A stretch of 64,000 nt of DNA, taken from assembly GCA_011389895.1 (NCBI GenBank), contig JAABTN010000009.1:1-64000 (forward strand). Reading direction: 5' to 3'. Below the pieces are notes generated by a model. That model worked only from the letters and a program-made list of their open reading frames with translations, was not told where the DNA came from and ran no database searches. The stretch comes from Maritimibacter sp. Its GTDB lineage: Bacteria > Pseudomonadota > Alphaproteobacteria > Rhodobacterales > Rhodobacteraceae. Position 1 is the first letter of the stretch; every line of letters starts with the position of its first letter. The position numbers were made by a program, and so were the translations under genes. Below are positions 16,857-25,384 of this stretch, piece by piece.

Positions 16857-17318
16857 ATGAAACTCAATGAACTCCGGGACAACCCCGGTGCTGCCAAGAA
16901 ACGTATGCGCGTCGGCCGTGGGGCCGGGTCCGGCAAGGGTAAGACCGCCGGACGTGGCATCAAGGGCCAGAAGTCGCGGTCGGGTGTGGCCATCAAGGGC
17001 TACGAAGGCGGGCAAATGCCCCTCTACCAACGTCTTCCCAAGCGTGGCTTCAACAAGCCGAACCGCAAGAAATTCGCCGTTGTGAACCTTGGCATTATCC
17101 AGAAATTCATCGACGCCAAGAAGCTGTCGGACGATATCACCGAGGACGCGCTTGTCGAAGCAGGCGTCGTGCGTCGCAAGCTTGACGGTGTGCGCGTGCT
17201 CGCCAAAGGTGATTTCTCGGCCAAGGCAAACATCAGCGTGACCGGCGCGTCAAAAGCCGCGATTTCCGCCGTAGAAAACGCGGGTGGCAAGCTGAACACG
17301 GCTTCTGCGGCAGAGTAA
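16857..17318 (+). CDS. rplO: 50S ribosomal protein L15
   Basis: A 153-residue L15 with a Gly/Arg/Lys-rich N-terminal tail that threads into 23S rRNA ([20 protein letters not shown]) and a globular C-terminal half. The ATG at 16857 follows AGGAGAAGCGAA. The 98-nt gap to secY has no obvious signal. Confidence 0.97.
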   Translation: MKLNELRDNPGAAKKRMRVGRGAGSGKGKTAGRGIKGQKSRSGVAIKGYEGGQMPLYQRLPKRGFNKPNRKKFAVVNLGIIQKFIDAKKLSDDITEDALVEAGVVRRKLDGVRVLAKGDFSAKANISVTGASKAAISAVENAGGKLNTASAAE

Positions 17319-17416
17319 CGCTTGTCGGGGGCGTCGATGCCCCTTAGATATCGCACGACCTTTGCGCCGCCGGAGCCGGGAACGGTCCGGCGGCGTTTTC
17401 CTGAACAGGGGGCCAC

Positions 17417-18790
17417 ATGGCATCTGCAGCGGAACAAATGGCAGCGAACCTGAGCTGGGGCGCGCTGGGCAAGGCGACCGAGCTTCGCCAACGAATCTTC
17501 TACGCAATCGGTCTTTTGATCATCTACAGGATCGGGACCTATATCCCCGTGCCGGGGATCGACGCGGCCGCGCTGCGTGATTTCATGGATCAGGCGGCCA
17601 GCGGCATTGGCGGCATCCTGTCGATGTTCACCGGCGGCGCGCTGGGACGTATGGGCGTCTTCGCGCTCGGGATCATGCCTTATATCTCGGCCTCGATCAT
17701 CGTGCAGCTTCTGGCCTCCATGTGGGAGCCGTTGAAGCAAATCAAGAAAGAGGGCGAGCAGGGGCGCAAGAAGATCAACCAATACACGCGCTACGGCACC
17801 GTGGTTCTGGCCACGGGTCAGGCCTTTGCTCTGGCCAACAGCCTTCAGGCGGGCGATCTCGTGTCCAACCCCGGCATGTTCTTCGTAGCCTCGGCGGTCG
17901 TGACGCTGGTCGGCGGCACCATGTTCCTGATGTGGCTGGGGGAGCAGATCACCGCACGCGGCATCGGCAACGGCATTTCGCTGATCATCTTCGTCGGTAT
18001 CGTGGCCGAGCTTCCGGCGGCCTTCGCCCAGTTCCTGAGCCAAGGCCGGTCGGGCGCGGTCAGCCCGGGCGTGATCATCGCCGTCATCGCCATGGTCATT
18101 GCGGTCTTCGGCTTTGTCGTGTTCATGGAACGCGCCCTGCGCAAGATCCACATTCAATATCCGCGCCGACAGGTCGGGATGAAAATGTATGATGGCGGCT
18201 CGTCGCATTTGCCGATCAAGGTGAACCCGGCGGGCGTGATCCCGGCGATCTTCGCCTCGGCGCTGCTTTTGCTGCCCTCGACGCTTTCGACGTTCTCGGG
18301 GGATGACGCGGGGCCGTTCATGTCGACCCTGCTGGCCTATTTCGGGCCCGGCCAACCGCTCTACCTGCTGTTTTTCAGCATCATGATCATCTTCTTTACC
18401 TTCTTCTACACCAAGGAAGTGGCGTTCAAGACCGAGGATGTGGCGGACAATCTGAAAAGTCAGAATGGCTTCGTGCCGGGCATCCGCCCCGGTGCCAAGA
18501 CCGCCGAATACCTCGATTACGTGGTGAACCGCGTTCTCGTTATCGGGTCGGGATACCTCGCCCTCGTGGCGCTTTTGCCCGAGATCGCGCGTAGCCAGCT
18601 TGCGATCCCGTTCTACTTCGGCGGCACATCGGTTCTTATCATCGTGTCCGTGACCATGGACACGATCACACAGGTGCAAAGTCACCTGCTTGCCCATCAA
18701 TACGAGGGGCTTATCGAGAAATCGCAGCTGCGCGGGAAACGCGGAGGGAGCGCTGCGAAAAAGGGACGGAAGGGACCAGCCAGACGATGA
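17417..18790 (+). CDS. secY: SecY, protein translocase channel subunit
   Basis: A 457-residue inner-membrane protein with ten predicted membrane helices, starting from the typical [24 protein letters not shown]. The plug region is [21 protein letters not shown] (read in two parts around residues 65-85) and the cytoplasmic loop is [20 protein letters not shown]. It forms the SecYEG channel and docks ribosomes and SecA. The basic C-terminal tail overlaps adk by ATGA. Confidence 0.98.
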   Translation: MASAAEQMAANLSWGALGKATELRQRIFYAIGLLIIYRIGTYIPVPGIDAAALRDFMDQAASGIGGILSMFTGGALGRMGVFALGIMPYISASIIVQLLASMWEPLKQIKKEGEQGRKKINQYTRYGTVVLATGQAFALANSLQAGDLVSNPGMFFVASAVVTLVGGTMFLMWLGEQITARGIGNGISLIIFVGIVAELPAAFAQFLSQGRSGAVSPGVIIAVIAMVIAVFGFVVFMERALRKIHIQYPRRQVGMKMYDGGSSHLPIKVNPAGVIPAIFASALLLLPSTLSTFSGDDAGPFMSTLLAYFGPGQPLYLLFFSIMIIFFTFFYTKEVAFKTEDVADNLKSQNGFVPGIRPGAKTAEYLDYVVNRVLVIGSGYLALVALLPEIARSQLAIPFYFGGTSVLIIVSVTMDTITQVQSHLLAHQYEGLIEKSQLRGKRGGSAAKKGRKGPARR

Positions 18791-19428
18791 ACATCATACT
18801 TCTTGGACCGCCAGGAGCCGGTAAGGGAACACAGGCGCGCATGCTCGAAGATGAGCGGGGCATGACCCAGCTTTCCACCGGCGACATGCTGCGCGAAGCC
18901 CGGACATCGGGCACCGAGATGGGCAACAAGGTCGCCGCGATCATGGACGCGGGCGAATTGGTCACCGACCAGATCGTCATTGGCCTGATCGAAGAAAAGC
19001 TTGAGGCCGACCCGGAGGGATCGTTCATCTTCGATGGCTTTCCGCGCACTTTGGGGCAGGCCGACGCGCTTGGCGCGCTGCTGGACAAGAAGGGGCAGTC
19101 GCTTGACGCCGTGATCGAAATGCAGGTGGACGACGAAGCGCTTGTCAGCCGCATCACCGCGCGCTCGACCTGCGGCAATTGCGGCGAAGGCTACAATGAT
19201 CTGTCCAAGCCGATCCCGGCGGACGGCAAATGCGTGAAATGCGGCGGGACCGAGTTTAAACGCCGCGCCGATGACACCGCGGATGCGCTGCGCACGCGGC
19301 TGATGGAATACTACAAGAAGACCTCGCCGCTGCTCGGCTATTATTACGCCAAGGGTGATCTCAAGACCATTGACGGTCTGGGCGAGATTGACGAGGTGCA
19401 GGCCGCGATCGGCAAGATCCTCGGCTAA
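18787..19428 (+). CDS. adk: Adenylate kinase, zinc-type lid
   Basis: A 213-residue enzyme that interconverts ATP + AMP and 2 ADP. The P-loop GPPGAGKGT is at residues 7-15 and DGFPRT near 84-89. The LID domain carries two CxxC pairs (CGNC and CVKC, 16 residues apart), the zinc-binding version. Coupled to secY by ATGA, as in many bacteria. Confidence 0.97.
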   Translation: MNIILLGPPGAGKGTQARMLEDERGMTQLSTGDMLREARTSGTEMGNKVAAIMDAGELVTDQIVIGLIEEKLEADPEGSFIFDGFPRTLGQADALGALLDKKGQSLDAVIEMQVDDEALVSRITARSTCGNCGEGYNDLSKPIPADGKCVKCGGTEFKRRADDTADALRTRLMEYYKKTSPLLGYYYAKGDLKTIDGLGEIDEVQAAIGKILG

Positions 19429-19456
19429 GCCTCGCCAAATCGCGAAACGCTGTTAT

Positions 19457-19480
19457 CCTCCGAAGAGCAATTTTCGGAGG
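19457..19480 (+). promoter_or_regulatory. Hairpin hiding the ribosome site of the next gene
   Basis: CCTCCGAA (19457-19464) is perfectly complementary to TTCGGAGG (19473-19480), which contains the Shine-Dalgarno sequence of the downstream TTG start. ATTTTCTTT follows, so the hairpin could be both a weak adk terminator and a block on translation of the small gene. Confidence 0.5.
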
Positions 19481-19487
19481 ATTTTCT

Positions 19488-19886
19488 TTGCGTTTTTCCC
19501 TTTTCCTGATTCTCATTGGTTTCGCCGTACCGGCAACGGCGCAAGTCGCTTATGTGCATGGTCCGAAAGGCTGTGACTTCATCGACGAATGGGTCGGAGA
19601 GGAAGAAACCGCCTTCCCGATCTTCACCATCGACGAAGTGCATACCGTGGTGATGCCCGACAGCCTTCAAGCCATCGAATGGTTTTGCGGCTTTGAGCCT
19701 CGTTTCGACCCCTACATGGAAACCGGTGAAATCCAGGTGCGCCCGGGCTATTGCAACGAACCCGGTTTCATCTATCCGGGGGTCTTCACCCTGATGGAGA
19801 TGGGCGACCAGGTGCAGATGAACGGCTCCAACTGGGGCGATGATCCCCTGATCCTCGAGCTTTGCCTGCCGCCCCGGGGCCCGTGA
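19488..19886 (+). CDS. Small secreted protein of unknown function, TTG start
   Basis: 132 residues. An N-terminal Sec signal (LFLILIGFAVPATAQV) is followed by a roughly 114-residue mature domain with four Cys (KGCDF, WFCGF, GYCNE, LCLPP), suggesting two disulfides in the periplasm. No family recognised. The start is TTG at 19488, chosen because GGAGG lies 7 nt upstream and no ATG or GTG gives a full signal peptide. It interrupts adk-rpsM. Confidence 0.7.
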   Translation: MRFSLFLILIGFAVPATAQVAYVHGPKGCDFIDEWVGEEETAFPIFTIDEVHTVVMPDSLQAIEWFCGFEPRFDPYMETGEIQVRPGYCNEPGFIYPGVFTLMEMGDQVQMNGSNWGDDPLILELCLPPRGP

Positions 19887-19913
19887 TCAGGCCCATGATC
19901 ACGCGGGTGATCA
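19884..19913. repeat. Three TGATCA palindromes at 12-bp intervals
   Basis: TGATCA occurs at 19884, 19896 and 19908, each separated by 6 unrelated bases. The first overlaps the stop codon of the small secreted protein gene. The array precedes the rpsM promoter by about 65 bp and could be an operator or chance. Confidence 0.35.
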
Positions 19914-19977
19914 GCCCCGTTTTGGCGTGCCGTTGCACAGTCTCCGGTCGGGTGGGAGGGCTATTTCCCCCGACGCC

Positions 19978-20006
19978 TTGACGCGCGTGCGATTCCCTCG
20001 TAAAGC
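19978..20006 (+). promoter_or_regulatory. Sigma-70 promoter for rpsM-rpsK-rpoA-rplQ
   Basis: TTGACG (19978-19983) and TAAAGC (20001-20006) with 17 bp between. It would start transcription near 20013 and serve the alpha-operon segment after the fourth interruption. Confidence 0.5.
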
Positions 20007-20146
20007 ACCGCATCCCTTACGGGAATCGGTGTGGTTCGGGTCGCTCCCGCAGATGCACCAGAATATGAAGTTCAGCGCGGCCCGCGGGGGTGATCCCGGC
20101 GGGCTTACGTTGTGAAAAAAGGACCTGGCGCTACGGGTCCGCAACG
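20006..20146 (+). promoter_or_regulatory. Structured rpsM (alpha operon) leader
   Basis: Three hairpins fill the leader: CACCG/CGGTG with TCCC/GGGA (20006-20031); GCCCGCGGG with CCC-G-GCGGGC (20080-20104); and CGTTG/CAACG enclosing GGACC/GGTCC with an A-rich internal loop (20108-20146). The last ends 4 nt before the A/G-rich ribosome site AAAAGGAAAAG. It is a plausible autoregulatory leader, but the protein that would bind it is unknown. The first hairpin overlaps the predicted -10 by one base, so the start site may be slightly further upstream. Confidence 0.5.
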
Positions 20147-20161
20147 AAAAGGAAAAGACAC

Positions 20162-20530
20162 TTGGCACGTATTGCCGGCGTGAACATCCCGACGCACAAG
20201 CGCGTCCCGATCGCCCTTACCTACATCACTGGCATTGGTCACACCTCTGCCAAAGCCATCTGCGACGCCGTGAACATCGACGTGTCGCGTCGTGTGAACG
20301 AGCTTTCGGACGCCGAAGTTCTGGCCGTGCGCGAGCACATCGACGCGAATTTCACCGTCGAAGGCGACCTGCGCCGCGAAGTGCAGATGAACGTCAAGCG
20401 CCTGATGGACCTTGGCTGCTACCGCGGCCTTCGCCATCGTCGCAACCTCCCGGTGCGCGGTCAGCGGACCCACACCAACGCTCGCACCCGCAAAGGCCCC
20501 GCAAAGGCCATTGCCGGCAAGAAGAAGTAA
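20162..20530 (+). CDS. rpsM: 30S ribosomal protein S13, TTG start
   Basis: A 122-residue S13 whose conserved N-terminus [13 protein letters not shown] begins right after a TTG codon at 20162, which must be the start: no ATG or GTG lies nearby in frame, and AAAAGGAAAAG is 5-14 nt upstream. The C-terminus has the usual [15 protein letters not shown] motif that contacts P-site tRNA. A TTG start in an essential, highly expressed gene suggests tuned translation. Confidence 0.96.
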   Translation: MARIAGVNIPTHKRVPIALTYITGIGHTSAKAICDAVNIDVSRRVNELSDAEVLAVREHIDANFTVEGDLRREVQMNVKRLMDLGCYRGLRHRRNLPVRGQRTHTNARTRKGPAKAIAGKKK

Positions 20531-20545
20531 GGGAGGGTCTGAGAT

Positions 20546-20935
20546 ATGGCACGCGATAAACGCGCCCCGAAGCGCAAAGAGCGCAAGAACATCGCCGCTG
20601 GTGTGGCGCATGTGAACTCGTCGTTCAACAACACAAAGATCCTGATTTCCGATGTGCAGGGCAACGCCATTTCGTGGTCGTCCGCTGGCACCATGGGGTT
20701 CAAGGGCTCCCGCAAATCGACGCCTTATGCCGCCCAGATGGCTGCGGAAGACGCCGGCAAGAAGGCCCAGGATCACGGCGTGAAGACGTTGGAAGTCGAA
20801 GTGCAGGGCCCCGGTTCGGGTCGTGAATCGGCCTTGCGCGCGCTGGCCGCCGTCGGCTTTAACATCACGTCTATCCGCGACGTGACGCCGATTGCCCACA
20901 ACGGCTGCCGCCCGCCGAAACGCCGCCGCGTCTAA
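20546..20935 (+). CDS. rpsK: 30S ribosomal protein S11
   Basis: A 129-residue S11 ([53 protein letters not shown]). It lines the platform at the E-site and contacts the mRNA Shine-Dalgarno helix. It has 15 nt to rpsM and is followed by a hairpin. Confidence 0.97.
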   Translation: MARDKRAPKRKERKNIAAGVAHVNSSFNNTKILISDVQGNAISWSSAGTMGFKGSRKSTPYAAQMAAEDAGKKAQDHGVKTLEVEVQGPGSGRESALRALAAVGFNITSIRDVTPIAHNGCRPPKRRRV

Positions 20936-20951
20936 GGCAGGTATTTCTACG

Positions 20952-20980
20952 CTCGGACCCGGGTTTTCCCGCGGTCCGAG
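20952..20980 (+). terminator. Hairpin between rpsK and rpoA
   Basis: CTCGGACC (20952-20959) pairs with GGTCCGAG (20973-20980); an inner GGG/CCC stem is possible. A short TCATTTTT lies 4 nt downstream. It is likely an attenuator that lowers rpoA relative to the ribosomal genes. Confidence 0.55.
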
Positions 20981-21048
20981 TCCGTCATTTTTAAACCTCG
21001 GGCGTTCTGCCTTTCGGACATGAAGGCAGAACAGGAATGGAGGGACGC

Positions 21049-22065
21049 ATGATCCACAAAAATTGGGCCGAACTGATCAAACCCACGCAGCTTGCCGTAA
21101 AGCCGGGCAATGACCCCGCGCGGCAGGCCACGGTTGTCGCCGAACCGTTGGAGCGTGGCTTTGGTCTGACCCTCGGCAACGCGCTGCGCCGCGTCCTGAT
21201 GTCGTCGCTGCAAGGCGCTGCGATCACCTCGGTGCAAATCGACAACGTGCTGCACGAGTTTTCGACCATCTCGGGTGTCCGAGAGGACGTGACCGATGTG
21301 ATCCTGAACCTCAAGGGCGTGTCGATCCGCATGGAAACCGAAGGGCCCAAGCGTCTCTCGATTTCGGCCAAGGGGCCGCAGGTCGTGACCGCAGGTGACA
21401 TTTCGGAATCGGCCGGTATCGAGATCCTGAACAAGGATCACGTGATCTGCCACCTCGACGACGGCACCGATCTGTTCATGGAACTGACCGTGAGCACCGG
21501 GAAAGGCTACGTCTCGGCGGACAAGAACAAGCCCGAGGATGCGCCCATCGGCCTGATCCCGGTCGATGCGATCTATTCGCCGGTGAAGAAAGTGTCCTAC
21601 GACGTGCAGCCGACCCGCGAAGGTCAGGTGCTCGACTATGACAAGCTCACCCTGTCGGTCGAAACCGATGGGTCTATCACCCCGGACGACGCCGTGGCCT
21701 TTGCCGCGCGCATCATCCAGGACCAACTTTCGGTGTTCGTGAACTTCGAAGAGCCCGAGACCGCGGGTCGCCCGGACGAAGACGATGGGCTGGAATTCAA
21801 CCCGCTTCTGCTCAAGAAAGTCGACGAGCTCGAGCTTTCGGTGCGTTCGGCGAACTGTCTCAAGAACGACAACATCGTCTACATCGGCGATCTGATCCAG
21901 AAGACCGAGGCCGAGATGCTGCGCACCCCGAACTTCGGGCGCAAGTCGCTCAACGAGATCAAGGAAGTGCTCTCGGGCATGGGTCTGCACCTTGGCATGG
22001 ATGTCGAGGAATGGCCGCCGGAGAACATCGAGGATCTTGCGAAGAAATTCGAAGATCAGTTCTAA
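21049..22065 (+). CDS. rpoA: RNA polymerase alpha subunit
   Basis: A 338-residue protein that dimerises to nucleate core polymerase. The N-terminal domain shows [20 protein letters not shown]. After a linker, the C-terminal domain ([33 protein letters not shown]) binds UP elements and activators. The ATG at 21049 is chosen over 21037 because GGAGGGACGC lies between them; it also gives the usual start [12 protein letters not shown]. Confidence 0.98.
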   Translation: MIHKNWAELIKPTQLAVKPGNDPARQATVVAEPLERGFGLTLGNALRRVLMSSLQGAAITSVQIDNVLHEFSTISGVREDVTDVILNLKGVSIRMETEGPKRLSISAKGPQVVTAGDISESAGIEILNKDHVICHLDDGTDLFMELTVSTGKGYVSADKNKPEDAPIGLIPVDAIYSPVKKVSYDVQPTREGQVLDYDKLTLSVETDGSITPDDAVAFAARIIQDQLSVFVNFEEPETAGRPDEDDGLEFNPLLLKKVDELELSVRSANCLKNDNIVYIGDLIQKTEAEMLRTPNFGRKSLNEIKEVLSGMGLHLGMDVEEWPPENIEDLAKKFEDQF

Positions 22066-22072
22066 GAATTTG

Positions 22073-22094
22073 CGGGCGCGTTTCGGCGCGCCCG
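22073..22094 (+). other. Hairpin between rpoA and rplQ
   Basis: An 8-bp stem (CGGGCGCG/CGCGCCCG) with a 6-nt loop sits 8 nt after the rpoA stop, in a 135-nt spacer. There is no T tract, so it is more likely a stability or processing element than a terminator. Confidence 0.45.
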
Positions 22095-22200
22095 TCAATG
22101 CCCGGACGACCGGGGAACACAAGGGCACAGGCCCCAAGGAGAGCCGGTGACACGCATCGCTGGCCGGACAAAGCAAAACCACAAGACTAGGAGATAGAAA

Positions 22201-22629
22201 ATGCGCCACGCGAAAGGCTATCGTCGCCTCAACCGCACCCATGAGCACCGCAAGGCACTCTTTGCCAATATGGCAGGCTCGTTGATCGAGCATGAACAGA
22301 TCAAGACCACGCTACCGAAAGCGAAAGAGCTTCGTCGCATCGTCGAAAAGCTCGTGACGCTTGGCAAGCGTGGCGACCTGCACGCCCGTCGTCAGGCCGC
22401 GTCGCAACTCAAGCAAGACGCCTATGTGGCGAAGCTTTTCGACGTGCTCGGCCCGCGCTACAAAGAGCGCAGCGGTGGCTACGTTCGCATCATGAAGGCG
22501 GGCTTCCGCTACGGCGACATGGCCCCGATGGCGATCATCGAATTCGTTGACCGCGACGTGGATGCCAAGGGCGCAGCCGACAAGGCGCGCGTTGCGGCAG
22601 AAGAAGAAGCCTCCTTCGCCGAAGACTGA
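22201..22629 (+). CDS. rplQ: 50S ribosomal protein L17
   Basis: A 142-residue L17 ([39 protein letters not shown]). It has a C-terminal charged tail rich in Ala and Glu. It is the last gene of the alpha operon, followed by a hairpin terminator. AGGAG precedes the start. Confidence 0.97.
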   Translation: MRHAKGYRRLNRTHEHRKALFANMAGSLIEHEQIKTTLPKAKELRRIVEKLVTLGKRGDLHARRQAASQLKQDAYVAKLFDVLGPRYKERSGGYVRIMKAGFRYGDMAPMAIIEFVDRDVDAKGAADKARVAAEEEASFAED

Positions 22630-22652
22630 TTTCGCCGAAGATCGAGACCCCG

Positions 22653-22677
22653 AAGCCCCGCCCCTGTGGCGGGGCTT
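22653..22677 (+). terminator. Terminator after rplQ
   Basis: AAGCCCCGCC (22653-22662) pairs with GGCGGGGCTT (22668-22677). The tail is only TTCG, so termination may be partial. The convergent small ORF on the other strand ends 6 bp further on. Confidence 0.6.
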
Positions 22678-22682
22678 TCGCG

Positions 22683-22874
22683 TTATTGCATCCGGTTCGG
22701 CCCGCCGTCCGATTTCGGGGGCAACAGGGCAAGCGCCACGTCCAGCAACGCAAGTTTTTCGGGCTTTCCCGGTCCGGTTTCGGGACCAAGGTCGATCTGG
22801 GCCTGCATCCGGTCGCGATCCGCGTCATCGAGACCTTCGATCCAAGCGATCAGATCGGCGTCTTTCGGGTCCAT
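22683..22874 (-). CDS. Small acidic hypothetical protein
   Basis: 63 residues, acidic and largely helical in appearance (DLIAWIEGLDDADRDRMQAQ). No family recognised. An AAGGGATGG about 8 nt upstream supports translation. It is divergent from the LuxR-type gene across 118 bp and convergent with rplQ. It could be co-regulated with luxR; this is a guess. Confidence 0.5.
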   Translation of the reverse strand: MDPKDADLIAWIEGLDDADRDRMQAQIDLGPETGPGKPEKLALLDVALALLPPKSDGGPNRMQ

Positions 22875-22901
22875 CCTGCCATCCCTTGCGAATTAACTTG
22901 C

Positions 22902-22917
22902 GTGCCCGGGAGGGCAC
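22902..22917. promoter_or_regulatory. Palindrome between the small ORF and luxR
   Basis: GTGCCC and GGGCAC form a perfect 6-bp inverted repeat around GGGA. It lies between two divergent genes and could be an operator for the regulator. Confidence 0.35.
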
Positions 22918-22992
22918 AATTTAGGGTTGTTTGAGCGCCTCGAAGATGCGCTTTTTCAACAATCTGCGCAAGTTTCTGGAAACGGGTGCCAA

Positions 22993-23604
22993 ATGACAAC
23001 AATGCTCGGGCTTGATCAGGGCCTTGCGAAGCTCTCGGATCTTGCGCCCCGCGGATACGCGCTGGGGCTTCATATTCGCTTCGCGGCGGCCCACCTGATG
23101 ATCCAGACCTATGATCCGCGCTGGACCGAGATTTACACCGAAAACGGGTACATGCTGGCAGACCCGATGGTGTTCTGGGGCTTTGGCAATGACGGGGCGA
23201 TCCGGTGGAGCGACATCGACCTGCCGGACCCCCACGATATACTCGGGCAAGCGGCGGGGTTCGGATTGAAATTCGGCGTTGCGGTGTCGACCGGCCCGAC
23301 CGCGTCGCGCACCATCGGCGGCTTTGCCCGCGATGACCGGGAATTCACCGACGACGAGATCGAAGAGATACAGCATATCGTCGACCGGCTGCACGAACAG
23401 GCCATCCCGCCCGAAAGCCTGACCCCGGCGCAACGCATGGCCCTGCGGCTCGTGGCGAAAGGCAGCCGCCATGCGGAAGCCGCGGCGCTTTTGGGCATTT
23501 CGGAAAGCGCGTTCAAGGCCCGGTTGCGGTCTGCGCGTGAACGGTTGTTCGTGCGCACCACGGCCGAAGCGGTGCAGCGCGCGCAGGAATATAACCTGAT
23601 CTGA
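22993..23604 (+). CDS. LuxR-type quorum-sensing regulator (solo)
   Basis: 203 residues. The N-terminal autoinducer-binding domain shows the spaced aromatic/acid pattern of LuxR/TraR receptors (Trp and Tyr in DPRWTEIYTENGYMLADP, Trp in IRWSDI). The C-terminal helix-turn-helix is in LTPAQRMALRLVAKGSRH through GISESAFKARLRSARERL. No luxI synthase is nearby, so it may sense an outside or distant signal. The ATG at 22993 is chosen; an in-frame TTG at 22927 would add 22 residues. Confidence 0.85.
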   Translation: MTTMLGLDQGLAKLSDLAPRGYALGLHIRFAAAHLMIQTYDPRWTEIYTENGYMLADPMVFWGFGNDGAIRWSDIDLPDPHDILGQAAGFGLKFGVAVSTGPTASRTIGGFARDDREFTDDEIEEIQHIVDRLHEQAIPPESLTPAQRMALRLVAKGSRHAEAAALLGISESAFKARLRSARERLFVRTTAEAVQRAQEYNLI

Positions 23605-23665
23605 CCCGGTGGGATGTGAACACGGGGTGCTGGTGCTGCCGCCGTCGCGGGGCTAGGTAGGGGGC

Positions 23666-24976
23666 ATGGCTGATCTCTTCGACACCGCGTCCGGCAGTGA
23701 AAAGGACCAAGGACCGCGCCCCTTGGCGGACCGGTTGCGCCCGGTTGCGCTGGCCGATGTGATCGGTCAGGAAGAGGTGCTTGGCCCCGACGGGCCATTG
23801 GGTGTGATGCTCGCCTCAGGGTCGCTCGGGTCGCTGATCCTTTGGGGGCCGCCGGGCGTGGGTAAGACAACCATCGCCCGGCTTCTGGCCGATGAGACCG
23901 ATCTTCATTTCGTACAGGTCAGCGCGATCTTCACCGGCGTTCCGGAACTGCGAAAGGTCTTCGATGCCGCGAAAATGCGCCGCCAGAACGGGCGTGGCAC
24001 GTTGTTGTTCGTGGACGAGATACATCGGTTCAACAAGGCGCAGCAGGATGGGTTCCTGCCGCATATGGAGGATGGCACCATCCTTCTGGTCGGCGCCACG
24101 ACAGAGAACCCGTCGTTCGAATTGAACGCCGCCGTCCTGTCGCGTGCGCAGGTAATCACGCTCAAGCGGCTTGAGCCCGCCGATCTGGAGCGGTTGGCCC
24201 AACGCGCCGAGAAAGACCTCGACCGTGCGCTGCCCTTGACAGGCGAGGCGCGCGAGGCGCTGGTCGAGATGTCCGATGGCGATGGGCGCGCGCTGCTCAA
24301 CCTCGTGGAACAGGTGATGGCGTGGCAGATCGAGGGCAAGCTCGATCGTGACGCGCTGACCACCCGCCTGATGCGCCGCGCCGCGCAATACGACAAGTCG
24401 GGCGAAGCGCACTACAACCTGATTTCCGCCCTGCACAAATCCATTCGTGGCTCTGATCCGGATGCCGCGCTCTATTGGTTCGCCCGGATGCTGGAAGGCG
24501 GCGAAGACCCCCGGTTTCTCGCCCGCCGCCTGACCCGGATGGCGGTCGAGGACATCGGGTTGGCGGACCCGCAGGCGAACCAGGTCTGTGTCGATGCTTG
24601 GGAAACCTATGAGCGGCTCGGCAGCCCGGAGGGGGAGCTTGCGCTGGCGCAATCCGTGATCTACCTGGCCCTCGCGCCGAAATCGAACGCGGGATACGTG
24701 GCCTACAAGGCCGCCCGCGCCGAGGCGAAGAAAACCGGCTCGGCCCCACCGCCCAAGCATATCCTGAACGCACCCACCGGCATGATGAAGGATCAGGGTT
24801 ACGGTGCGGGATACCAATATGACCACGACGCCGAAGACGGGTTCTCCGGGCAGGATTATTTCCCGGAAGACATGAAGCGCCCGGTCTACTACACCCCCGT
24901 CGAGCGCGGCTTCGAGCGGGAGCTCAAGAAACGCGTGGCATTTTTCGCCGGGCTGCGCGCCAAGCGCGGTGGTTGA
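23666..24976 (+). CDS. rarA: RarA/MgsA AAA+ ATPase, replication-associated recombination
   Basis: 436 residues. The AAA+ domain has Walker A GPPGVGKTT near residue 60 and Walker B LLFVDEIHRF near 115. The C-terminal RarA/WHIP-type region includes SIRGSDPDAALYWFARML and EDIGLADP. It acts at stalled replication forks with SSB and RecA. It begins a run of closely packed genes to 27811. Length is normal. Confidence 0.95.
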   Translation: MADLFDTASGSEKDQGPRPLADRLRPVALADVIGQEEVLGPDGPLGVMLASGSLGSLILWGPPGVGKTTIARLLADETDLHFVQVSAIFTGVPELRKVFDAAKMRRQNGRGTLLFVDEIHRFNKAQQDGFLPHMEDGTILLVGATTENPSFELNAAVLSRAQVITLKRLEPADLERLAQRAEKDLDRALPLTGEAREALVEMSDGDGRALLNLVEQVMAWQIEGKLDRDALTTRLMRRAAQYDKSGEAHYNLISALHKSIRGSDPDAALYWFARMLEGGEDPRFLARRLTRMAVEDIGLADPQANQVCVDAWETYERLGSPEGELALAQSVIYLALAPKSNAGYVAYKAARAEAKKTGSAPPPKHILNAPTGMMKDQGYGAGYQYDHDAEDGFSGQDYFPEDMKRPVYYTPVERGFERELKKRVAFFAGLRAKRGG

Positions 24977-25006
24977 CAACGGCCCGCGCGCGCGGGACAG
25001 GAGCAT

Positions 25007-25384
25007 ATGGTTCAGACACTTCTTACCGTGGCAGCCGGGGGCGCAATCGGCGCCAGCCTGCGCTACCTCACATTCGTCGGTGCGACGCGCGTTTTCGGTC
25101 CTGGCTTCCCGATCGGAACGCTGGTCGTGAACGTCCTTGGCTCGTTCCTCATGGGTGTGGTTTTCGTCGTGATCGCGAAGAAGGGGGGGCAGGAGCTTGC
25201 CCTGTTTCTGATGACCGGCGTGCTTGGCGGGTTCACCACGTTCTCGGCCTTCTCTCTCGATACGTTCGCGCTGTTCGAGCGGGGCGAAACCGGCACGGCG
25301 GCCTTGTATGTCTTGCTGTCGGTCGGCCTGTCGATTGCCGCCCTTGTCATCGGGGCCTATGCCGCGCGCGGGGTCATGTCATGA
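25007..25384 (+). CDS. crcB: Fluoride channel CrcB/Fluc
   Basis: A 125-residue inner-membrane protein with four hydrophobic helices. Family motifs are GGAIGASLRY, NVLGSFLMG and GFTTFSAFSLDT (the TM3 break that carries fluoride and a structural Na+). It forms an antiparallel dimer that exports fluoride. No fluoride riboswitch was seen in the short gap after rarA. It overlaps the next gene by ATGA. Confidence 0.95.
   Translation: MVQTLLTVAAGGAIGASLRYLTFVGATRVFGPGFPIGTLVVNVLGSFLMGVVFVVIAKKGGQELALFLMTGVLGGFTTFSAFSLDTFALFERGETGTAALYVLLSVGLSIAALVIGAYAARGVMS

Noticed and set aside
19930-20013. tRNA-like stretch (GTGCGATTCCC resembling a T arm) before rpsM
   Set aside because: No D arm, acceptor stem or anticodon stem could be built on either strand; the T loop lacks TTC. 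It fits the promoter and leader of rpsM better.
24973-25380. Upstream extension of the pseudouridine synthase frame
   Set aside because: It is the crcB coding region read in another frame; the true start at 25381 overlaps the crcB stop by ATGA.
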